Shown in pieces: positions 57,001 through 63,551 of a stretch of DNA of 64,000 bases (positions are counted from its first letter, which is position 1; each line of letters begins with the position of its first letter). The DNA is taken from contig NZ_BAVZ01000005.1 of assembly GCF_000576305.1 (NCBI RefSeq), positions 62,001 to 126,000 on the forward strand, in the 5' to 3' direction. The notes beneath the pieces are model-generated. The model saw nothing but the letters and a program-made list of their open reading frames with translations, searched no databases and was not told the origin of the DNA. A program made the position numbers and the translations under genes. This DNA is from Paenibacillus pini JCM 16418. Lineage in GTDB: Bacteria; Bacillota; Bacilli; Paenibacillales; Paenibacillaceae.

Positions 57001-57009
57001 TCATATATG
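56982..57009 (+). promoter_or_regulatory. candidate promoter of the precursor gene in the fourth repeat
   Basis: TTGATA (56982-56987) and TATATG (57004-57009) are 16 bp apart, so the -35 is part of the fourth palindrome. The three upstream copies would be tandem operator sites. Confidence 0.5.
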
Positions 57010-57036
57010 TAAATTTATAAGAAGGGGGGGGTATCT

Positions 57037-57144
57037 ATGAAAACTTATGAAGCTCCTAAAGTACTGGTGCATCAAAGTGTTGAATTCGGTACGCAACGTC
57101 CTAGTCGTCATCATCATCGTGGTTTGAGTGATGATGAAGAATAA
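57037..57144 (+). CDS. 35-aa RiPP-like precursor peptide
   Basis: The leader part MKTYEAPKVLVHQSVEF has Y-x-x-P at residues 4-7, like lasso leaders read by PqqD-type proteins, and VHQS like paeninodin's VHQT. The putative core GTQRPSRHHHRGLSDDEE has three His flanked by Arg and an acidic tail. No Asp/Glu sits 7-9 residues after a plausible core start, so a lasso ring is not expected. Ser 23 and 31 and Thr 19 are possible kinase targets. The ribosome site is an AAG(8) tract 5 nt before the ATG. It lies directly before the HPr-kinase-like gene, the A-K order of paeninodin-type clusters. Confidence 0.82.
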   Translation: MKTYEAPKVLVHQSVEFGTQRPSRHHHRGLSDDEE

Positions 57145-57218
57145 GAAGTAATACAGCATGCTTCTACCGCTAGCTGTAACATCTGATTTTATTATGATGA
57201 TAAACGAGGTTGAAGAGA

Positions 57219-58016
57219 ATGGACCAATTATTAACGCTAGTAGGCAAGTCCCCTATTTCGTTTCAGATTGAAACGCCACGTCTAAAGGCGTTTATTTGCA
57301 GCAGATTTCGAGTAATGGATGATCAGGAAGCTGATGAATCCATATCTGCTGATATCCATGTGCAAATATTCGACCATTATGGTACTGCGTTTGATGATGG
57401 ACCGGTTACGATCACGGAAACCGAACATGAGGTGACGTTCAGTCGCTGCGATTATAAGCTGGTTACTTCTCTAGATTACAGCTTAGCGGAAATGTATGTG
57501 TATGATGAGTTTGCACTCAAGCATGCTTTAATTAATCTGTACAGCTCATGGCTGATTTACCGTAAGCGAGGGCTATTAATCCACTCGTCCTGTGTTGTGC
57601 AGGACGAGAAGGCCTTCATGTTCGCGGGCCCATCTGGAGCTGGTAAATCAACTGTGGCTGCTTTGTCCTTACCACGTCCAGTATTATCAGATGAGGCAAC
57701 TTTTCTGTATGTAGAGGACGATGGAAAAGTCATGGTGTATGATTCTCCATTCCGTAGTGACATGGAGGATCCCTGTGTATTAATGAGATCACCGCTTTCA
57801 GGGGTGCATTTTATCATCCAGTCCATGGAAGTGAAACGTACCCCTGTTCGAAGCGGGGATGGATTTATTGAACTTCTGGATAAAGTGTTTTATTGGCGCC
57901 ATAACGATCTTGAAACGCTAAAGATGATTTCCTTGTGTAAGCAGATTGCTGAGCAGGTGCCTTTATACCACCTTTATTTTCAAAAAAATGATACCTTTTG
58001 GGAGCGAATCTCATGA
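57219..58016 (+). CDS. HPr-kinase-like peptide kinase
   Basis: A 265-residue protein. P-loop FAGPSGAGKSTVAALS is at 136-151, with conserved LIHSSCVV before it (His 122), then VLSDEATF (Asp 158) and SPFRSDME. This is the HprK-related family whose paeninodin member phosphorylates a precursor serine. It lacks the N-terminal domain of true HprK. The ATG at 57219 is preferred; TTG 57210 is too close to GAGG. The stop overlaps the next start by 4 nt (ATGA). Likely target is the neighbouring precursor; not proven. Confidence 0.87.
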   Translation: MDQLLTLVGKSPISFQIETPRLKAFICSRFRVMDDQEADESISADIHVQIFDHYGTAFDDGPVTITETEHEVTFSRCDYKLVTSLDYSLAEMYVYDEFALKHALINLYSSWLIYRKRGLLIHSSCVVQDEKAFMFAGPSGAGKSTVAALSLPRPVLSDEATFLYVEDDGKVMVYDSPFRSDMEDPCVLMRSPLSGVHFIIQSMEVKRTPVRSGDGFIELLDKVFYWRHNDLETLKMISLCKQIAEQVPLYHLYFQKNDTFWERIS

Positions 58017-58294
58017 GCAAAATAATATCGAGTGCTGTATTAAGAAGACAGGATAAAGTTGAAACTGAACAGATTGAAGGGGAGTGGATTCTGCTTGATC
58101 TGTCTACCCATTCGGTTACGAAGCTGAATGAACTTGGAGGCATGATCTGGTCTCTAATTCCAGAGTGTCAGACGATAGAAGAAATCGTAAACCGAATCCA
58201 ATCAGAGTATCAGATTGAGCATCATATTGTCGATCAGGATGTCCGTCTATTTATTGGAGACTTAATGTCGGCAGGCTTAGTAAGCTATGCATGA
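58013..58294 (+). CDS. PqqD-like RiPP recognition element (B1-type)
   Basis: A 93-residue protein with the PqqD winged-helix layout: VLRRQDKVETEQIEGEWILL, then LSTHSVTKLNELGGMIWSLI and EEIVNRIQSEYQIEHHIVDQ, ending FIGDLMSAGLVSYA. Such proteins bind precursor leaders through the Y-x-x-P motif and present them to enzymes. In lasso clusters it is called B1 and works with the B2 protease, which is missing here. It overlaps both neighbours. Confidence 0.9.
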   Translation: MSKIISSAVLRRQDKVETEQIEGEWILLDLSTHSVTKLNELGGMIWSLIPECQTIEEIVNRIQSEYQIEHHIVDQDVRLFIGDLMSAGLVSYA

Positions 58295-58724
58295 TCAAGC
58301 AGCTGCGGTGTCCGGATGGATTAGCCGGCGCGGTAGTATTGAGCTTCCCTCTTATGGTACGAGTATGTTTCCACTCATTGTAGAAGGAGATATCAGCGAA
58401 TTCATGCCTGTGGATAGTCACAACATACGTGTTGGACAGGTGTATTTGTTCGTGAGTAACGAGGGGCTGCTAGTAGGGCATCGGCTGCTGCATGTGATCC
58501 AAGAAGAACATGAAAATCAATATATATTTAAAGGTGATACAAATATTTTTCCTGATACTGCTGTTAGTTTAGATCAAATTCTAGGCGAATGGACGAGTGT
58601 CCAAAGAAAACAGCGACGCAGACCTCGCGATCATTGGCAACTGCGGCTTTTGTCTTGGCTTGCGCTGCATATTCACGAGTGGCCTAAACTCATGCGTTGG
58701 TATATTTCAGTGAAAAAGTTGTAA
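58287..58724 (+). CDS. S24/S26-type serine peptidase, candidate leader peptidase
   Basis: A 145-residue protein. Motif PSYGTSMFPLI gives the nucleophile Ser 26. LLVGHRLLHV has His 65 as in ER-type/SipW signal peptidases, and YIFKGDTNIFPDT has the KGD box with Asp 84. It has no N-terminal membrane anchor; the hydrophobic stretch near residue 120 is short. The 8-nt overlap with the PqqD-like gene ties it to the cluster. Leader removal, in place of a B2 protease, is an attractive but untested role. Confidence 0.8.
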   Translation: MHDQAAAVSGWISRRGSIELPSYGTSMFPLIVEGDISEFMPVDSHNIRVGQVYLFVSNEGLLVGHRLLHVIQEEHENQYIFKGDTNIFPDTAVSLDQILGEWTSVQRKQRRRPRDHWQLRLLSWLALHIHEWPKLMRWYISVKKL

Positions 58725-58745
58725 TTGCCGGACGGAAGGTTAGAC

Positions 58746-60953
58746 ATGGGAATACATAAAGAAAGAAATTCTAATGTTTCCGGTGTGGCAGGTTCTGAAT
58801 GGCTCGTGTTAACCGCCGATGTAAATCAGCAGTTAATATTTGAGTTACTTCAGCTGCGTGTGTGTGATTCCAAGATTGGAATTTATGATTCGGCAGGACG
58901 GGTGCAGCGTAGTTATGCAAGGCAAGATATCCAGTCTTTGCTTCTTCGTGAAGCCGTAGGCGGCGGATCACTACATGTGACAACGAATTCACAAACAATA
59001 GAAATAGCGAGATTCACCACCCCTCATATGGAAGCTTATCGCAAAGCAATGCCGGAACTAGAGCATTGGATTCATTCTACTTGGCTAACGGATTGGGATC
59101 AACCGAGCCACGATGCAGATGAAGATAAATGCCCTAAATGCGGTAAAGTTGCACGGCTTGGAGTCTTACCATGTACTCATGGTAAAGGCAAATATACGGT
59201 ACTACAGCACATGTCCCGTTATTTCAAGCCATATCGTCATCTAATGTTGTATATGGCAGGGCTTCTTATTCTATCTGTCCTTTTTGATATGGTTCCCCCC
59301 TATATGACCAAAATGATTATTGATGATATTGCCACACCAGCAGGCAATCATAAGGTACTACTATGGCTCATTTCAGGTCTAGCGGTAGCACAAATTGTAG
59401 CAACGGGGCTCCAGATGTCTCGGGGCTATTTAGGCATTCGGATGGGAGGCAAGCTGACAGGGGACATACGCAGAGATATGTTTCATGCCTTAATGGATCA
59501 GTCCATCCGCTTCTTCGATAAACGTCAGGTATCCCAGTTTATTGGCAGAATTCATCATGATACGGATGAGGTGAAGCATTTCTTAACAGATGGATTGATT
59601 CAGTTATTAACGCAGCTGCTGACGGCTGTTTTTATACTGGCGATGTTATTTCATTTGAACTGGAAGCTAACGGCAATTATTTTGACTCCAGTGCCTGTAT
59701 TAATGCTAGGCATGCTTTGGCTGTGGCCTAAAGTAAGAACATTGTGGTATGCCCAGTGGCAGTCTTCCATCATCATTCAGAATGTAATCGGCGAAGCGCT
59801 GCAAGGAATCCGTGTCATTAAGGCGTTTGCACAGGAGAAAACGGAGAAAACGAGATTTAATATAGCCAATGACAAGATGGTCCAGCGAACGGTATCCATT
59901 CAAAGTATGTGGCTGGCTATGACTCCGCTGTTCTCACTGTTCACCTCGCTTTGTGGCATTCTCATCTGGTATTTAGGAGGACGGACTGTATTGTCTGGTG
60001 AGATGACTATTGGAACACTTAGCGCTTATACCGCTTATTTAATGATGTTCTTTGGGCCGGTAAAATGGTTCGCGCAGTCGATCAGCTGGGTTAACGATGC
60101 GATGGGAGCTTCAGAGCGCATCATGGAGGTGATTCTGGCACCTGTTGAAATTAAAGATCTACCGGATGCACAGCCATTGAAGATGCCAGAAGGTGAAATT
60201 CGCTTTGAGGACATCAGCTATGGTTATGAGAAAGATCGTCAGATTCTACATGATATTCAATGTACGATTGCACCTGGGGAAATGGTGGGATTAGTCGGTC
60301 ATTCGGGTGCAGGTAAATCTACGCTTATCCATTTATTATGTCGTTTCTATGATCCGGATGCGGGCCAGATTCTATTGGATGGTCAAGATATTAGGCAAAT
60401 TAGGCAGGAGGATCTTCGGAAGCATATAGGTGTTGTGCTACAGGAAACCTTTTTATTTGACGGAAGCATTGCTCAAAATATCGCCTATGGCTGTCCTGAT
60501 GCATCGGCAGAGCAAATTATTGAGGCCGCTGTTATTGCGAACGCTCATGATTTTATCTGTCGCTTACCCGATAGCTATGATACGAAAGTGGGGGAGCGCG
60601 GGCACCGTTTATCTGGTGGCGAGAAGCAGCGAGTTGCCATCGCTAGAGCAGTGCTACTCAATCCGCGTATTCTAATTCTAGATGAAGCTACTGCCTCAGT
60701 AGATACACAGACGGAGGCCTTAATTCAGGAGGCATTGAATCGCTTAATTAAAGGTCGAACAACGATCGCAATCGCTCATCGACTATCAACCCTTCGCAGT
60801 GCAGACAGGCTTATCGTCATGGAGCGTGGACGTATTGTAGAAACAGGCAGCCATTTCGAGCTGTTACAACGTCGAGGACTATATCATAAATTAGTCGAAT
60901 CTCAGAAACAGAAGCAGGATCAGGATCAGTCCGTGGAGGTGCACATCGGATGA
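58746..60953 (+). CDS. ABC exporter with Cys/His N-terminal extension (DUF1854-associated type)
   Basis: A 735-residue protein. An unusual ~160-residue N-terminal extension carries CPKCGKVARLGVLPCTHGKG (Cys 129, 132, 143, His 145), a probable zinc site. The export transmembrane domain (about 165-450) follows. The ATPase has Walker A GHSGAGKSTLIH, signature LSGGEKQRVAIARAV, Walker B ILILDEATASVDTQ and switch IAHRLSTLRSA. The same pairing with a DUF1854 gene is known from cyanophycin-linked loci of proteobacteria. The ATG at 58746 after GGAAGG is used; TTG 58725 is an alternative. It likely exports the modified peptide. Confidence 0.9.
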   Translation: MGIHKERNSNVSGVAGSEWLVLTADVNQQLIFELLQLRVCDSKIGIYDSAGRVQRSYARQDIQSLLLREAVGGGSLHVTTNSQTIEIARFTTPHMEAYRKAMPELEHWIHSTWLTDWDQPSHDADEDKCPKCGKVARLGVLPCTHGKGKYTVLQHMSRYFKPYRHLMLYMAGLLILSVLFDMVPPYMTKMIIDDIATPAGNHKVLLWLISGLAVAQIVATGLQMSRGYLGIRMGGKLTGDIRRDMFHALMDQSIRFFDKRQVSQFIGRIHHDTDEVKHFLTDGLIQLLTQLLTAVFILAMLFHLNWKLTAIILTPVPVLMLGMLWLWPKVRTLWYAQWQSSIIIQNVIGEALQGIRVIKAFAQEKTEKTRFNIANDKMVQRTVSIQSMWLAMTPLFSLFTSLCGILIWYLGGRTVLSGEMTIGTLSAYTAYLMMFFGPVKWFAQSISWVNDAMGASERIMEVILAPVEIKDLPDAQPLKMPEGEIRFEDISYGYEKDRQILHDIQCTIAPGEMVGLVGHSGAGKSTLIHLLCRFYDPDAGQILLDGQDIRQIRQEDLRKHIGVVLQETFLFDGSIAQNIAYGCPDASAEQIIEAAVIANAHDFICRLPDSYDTKVGERGHRLSGGEKQRVAIARAVLLNPRILILDEATASVDTQTEALIQEALNRLIKGRTTIAIAHRLSTLRSADRLIVMERGRIVETGSHFELLQRRGLYHKLVESQKQKQDQDQSVEVHIG

Positions 60954-61444
60954 ATTCTTTACCCCCCAATAGACATAAGTCAGGGAAAATACTTCTGTTA
61001 CGAAATAGAGAGGGAATACTTGAGGCTGAGGCAGCAGATTATAGTCACGGACCCGTACAACTAATTTGTACCTTTCCCTTCTCTTATCCAGAGCAGTTTA
61101 TTTCTGTACGTACCTCTGATGGAGAGGAGATTGCTCTTCTACCTAATCTATTATCGCTAGATAGTTTTAGCCAAATCGAAGCTAGGCTAGAGTTAGATCG
61201 GCGTTATATGATCCCACGCATTTCTAGAATCATATCCATTCGACGTAAGAAGAATCAATGGATCTGGATCGTGAATACCACATATGGTGATGTCACATTT
61301 TGGATGGATCATTTGCATGAAAATGTAAGCGAAATTAATGAATGCTGCTTTATTGTGACTGACCGGGAAGGAAGACGCTATGAAATCCCGGATATAGGTA
61401 CGCTTGACCCCCATAGCCGAAGTGAATGGAATAAGGTGAAATAG
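60950..61444 (+). CDS. DUF1854 family protein
   Basis: A 164-residue beta-rich protein: KILLLRNREGILEAEAADYS, then CTFPFSYPEQFISVRTSDG and LPNLLSLDSFSQIEARLELD, followed by RYMIPRISRIISIR. The end, RRYEIPDIGTLDPHSRSEWN, is a hallmark of DUF1854. It overlaps the exporter stop by 4 nt (ATGA), so the two are made together. Function unknown; a transporter accessory or adaptor is likely. Last gene of the cluster. Confidence 0.87.
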   Translation: MNSLPPNRHKSGKILLLRNREGILEAEAADYSHGPVQLICTFPFSYPEQFISVRTSDGEEIALLPNLLSLDSFSQIEARLELDRRYMIPRISRIISIRRKKNQWIWIVNTTYGDVTFWMDHLHENVSEINECCFIVTDREGRRYEIPDIGTLDPHSRSEWNKVK

Positions 61445-61478
61445 TATAAAATTCGCCAATCATTCGCTAAGGAGTGGG

Positions 61479-61503
61479 GTTTTTCTTTAATTAAGGAAAA
61501 ACT
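61479..61503 (+). terminator. weak stem-loop at the end of the cluster
   Basis: GTTTTTC and GGAAAAAC pair imperfectly around TTTAATTAA. A possible terminator that isolates the cluster from the next EPS promoter. Confidence 0.4.
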
Positions 61504-61596
61504 TCGCAAAAAATATTTCATCAAGCCTAGTCCTAGGTATAGCGCTTTCAATGTAACAAAGTGACGCAAAATTGGGCAAAAAGACTTATTTGTCGC

Positions 61597-61652
61597 TTGA
61601 CATGATACAATTCGTATCATATATTAAAACTGAATTTGATACATTTTGTAGC
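61597..61652 (+). promoter_or_regulatory. sigma-A promoter with GATAC-N5-GTATC operator before the Wzz-type gene
   Basis: TTGACA (61597) and TATATT (61620) are exactly 17 bp apart, with GATACAATTCGTATC (61604-61618) filling the spacer. A second site, GATACATTTTGTAGC, one base off the palindrome, follows at 61638. Same layout as at 54383. Confidence 0.85.
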
Positions 61653-61713
61653 TAAGTCTATCGTTTTATAGTAGCAAAAAAGGAATAGTCAATCAGATGG
61701 GGGCGACATTCGG

Positions 61714-62460
61714 ATGGAATCGGAACTAAAAGAATACATGCATATTGTCAAAAAGAGGCTGTGGCTCATTTTGTTGATTGTATTGGTCATTAGTGCGGCC
61801 ACAGGTGCTTACAGCTATCTGATGGTTAAACCGCAGTACGAAGCGAACAACAAGTTTATTGTTACCAACAACCAGATTGATCCTAAGACGGGTCTAAAAA
61901 GTAATGACGTGGATATGGGAATTCGGCTTGTGTATACATACAAAGAAATTATTTCAACAACAGCCATTTTGGAAAAAGTTGTCGCAGGATACCCTCAGCT
62001 ACATTTAAGCACTAGTAAGCTACTTAACATGATCAAGGTGGATACCGTTAATGATACACCTGTCATGACGATCGCTGTACGTGATTACAGTTATGCCAAT
62101 GCTGTAAAAGTTGCAAATGCTGTATCAGAAGTATTCAAATCAGAGGTTCCTCGTATTGTACAGGCAGGTAAAATTACGATCCTGTATGAAACGATAGATA
62201 ATCCCGATCCCGTGAACCCAAGCCCTATGATGTATACGATTATTGCCTTTATTGCATCGTTAATACTCTCCATTGGCCTCGCGTTCTTACTCGAATACTT
62301 GGATGACTCTATTAAAACAGACAGAGATGTAGAAGCTGCGCTAGGTCTGACTACACTTGCAATGATTAAGCATATCAAACCTAAGGATCTACGCCAAAAG
62401 GGCTCAGCCAAGTCTAACCGCAAACCTGCAAAAGATCTTAGTGCAAGCTTAAATCGGTAG
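61714..62460 (+). CDS. Wzz/CapA-type polysaccharide co-polymerase (BY-kinase modulator)
   Basis: A 248-residue protein. TM1 (VKKRLWLILLIVLVISAATG) and TM2 (MMYTIIAFIASLILSIGLAF) flank an extracytoplasmic domain. The Pro-rich motif DNPDPVNPSPMM lies just before TM2, typical of Wzz proteins. The cytosolic tail (LEYLDDSIKTDRDVEAALGL) activates the BY-kinase, whose gene sits 6 kb upstream. It controls polymer length and export. It starts after GGGGGCGAC. Confidence 0.92.
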   Translation: MESELKEYMHIVKKRLWLILLIVLVISAATGAYSYLMVKPQYEANNKFIVTNNQIDPKTGLKSNDVDMGIRLVYTYKEIISTTAILEKVVAGYPQLHLSTSKLLNMIKVDTVNDTPVMTIAVRDYSYANAVKVANAVSEVFKSEVPRIVQAGKITILYETIDNPDPVNPSPMMYTIIAFIASLILSIGLAFLLEYLDDSIKTDRDVEAALGLTTLAMIKHIKPKDLRQKGSAKSNRKPAKDLSASLNR

Positions 62461-62464
62461 AAGG

Positions 62465-62600
62465 AAATACGCTTCGCGTCAGCGACGCAAAAGGTGATGT
62501 CTACTGAACCTTTACCAACGTAGGCACTCGACTATGCTGTAGGCAACCGTAGAGGTGCCTTAGACGTCAATCGTCGCTAGTGTAGTGTGAGGCAGGGTTG
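62465..62600. other. structured intergenic leader before the UTP-glucose-1-P uridylyltransferase gene
   Basis: No gene. Hairpin GCGTC-AGC-GACGC is followed by a long arm GGCAC...CTATG / CGTAG.GGTGCC (about 62525-62560) and GACG/CGTC. There is no T run. A regulatory RNA or processing site is possible; no known riboswitch class was matched. Confidence 0.4.
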
Positions 62601-62652
62601 AATGCCCATGAAATATGAAATTAAAGCTGAGTTTGTGACAGGAGGAAAATGT

Positions 62653-63540
62653 ATGGCAAAAGTTAGAAAAGCCATTATTCCCGCAGCAGGTCTTGGCACT
62701 AGATTTCTGCCTGCTACGAAGGTTATGCCTAAGGAAATGCTTCCTATCGTGGATAAGCCTACGATCCAGTACATTGTGGAGGAAGCCATTGCATCGGGAA
62801 TAGAGGACATTATTATTGTAACGGGTAAGGGGAAAAGGGCAATCGAGGATCATTTTGATCATGCCTTTGAACTAGAACAGAAATTATTTGAAGCTCGTAA
62901 AATGGATTTGTTAAGAGAGGTTCAGCATCCTTCGCATCTTGCAGATATTCATTATATAAGGCAAAAAGAGCCGAAGGGTCTAGGACATGCAATATGGTGT
63001 GCACGTAAATTCATAGGCAATGAACCATTTGCTATTCTACTTGGCGATGACATTGTCAAAGCGGACAAACCTTGCTTGCAACAGTTGATGGAACAGTATG
63101 ACCAGACGGGCCATTCCGTTATTGGTGTCAAGCCAGTTCCAATCAATGAAGTGAATCGTTACGGTATTATTGCTCCTGGCGAGAACCAGAATGGATTGTA
63201 CAAGGTGAATTCTTTGGTAGAGAAACCGTTAGCTGAAAATGCACCTTCACAATTAGCTATTATGGGACGGTATATTCTTACTCCTCAAATCTTCGATTTT
63301 CTTAATGAGATGGAAGTGGGCGTGGGCGGCGAAATTCAACTGACAGATGCAATACGGAAACTAGCAGCCATTGAAGATGTGTTTGCTTACCATTTCGATG
63401 GCGTACGTTATGACGTTGGTGAGAAGTTAGGATTCATCCTGACAACGCTAGATTTTGCAATGATGAAGGATGATCTACGCACGCCACTGCTCATTGCGAT
63501 GGAGCAAATGCTGAATCACTATAAAGCGCCTGTATTATAG
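62653..63540 (+). CDS. galU: UTP-glucose-1-phosphate uridylyltransferase
   Basis: A 295-residue protein: [20 protein letters not shown] (nucleotide binding), then [30 protein letters not shown] and VSLVEKP-like [13 protein letters not shown], ending [14 protein letters not shown] and [11 protein letters not shown]. It makes UDP-glucose for EPS and glycolipids; the UgtP-like enzyme at 44 kb would be another user. The ATG at 62653 follows GGAGGAAAA; the longer frame is not used. The Bacillus name would be gtaB. Confidence 0.95.
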   Translation: MAKVRKAIIPAAGLGTRFLPATKVMPKEMLPIVDKPTIQYIVEEAIASGIEDIIIVTGKGKRAIEDHFDHAFELEQKLFEARKMDLLREVQHPSHLADIHYIRQKEPKGLGHAIWCARKFIGNEPFAILLGDDIVKADKPCLQQLMEQYDQTGHSVIGVKPVPINEVNRYGIIAPGENQNGLYKVNSLVEKPLAENAPSQLAIMGRYILTPQIFDFLNEMEVGVGGEIQLTDAIRKLAAIEDVFAYHFDGVRYDVGEKLGFILTTLDFAMMKDDLRTPLLIAMEQMLNHYKAPVL

Positions 63541-63551
63541 GTGGACTTATC

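Noticed and set aside
55781-61444. Canonical lasso peptide cluster
   Set aside because: No B2 protease, no asparagine-synthetase-like cyclase and no acidic ring residue at position 7-9 of a plausible core. It was kept as a lasso-like relative only.
62465-62600. Cyclic di-GMP (GEMM) riboswitch
   Set aside because: GACGCAAA is present, but the conserved first half, the GNRA loop/receptor pair and the expected second stem are not in place.
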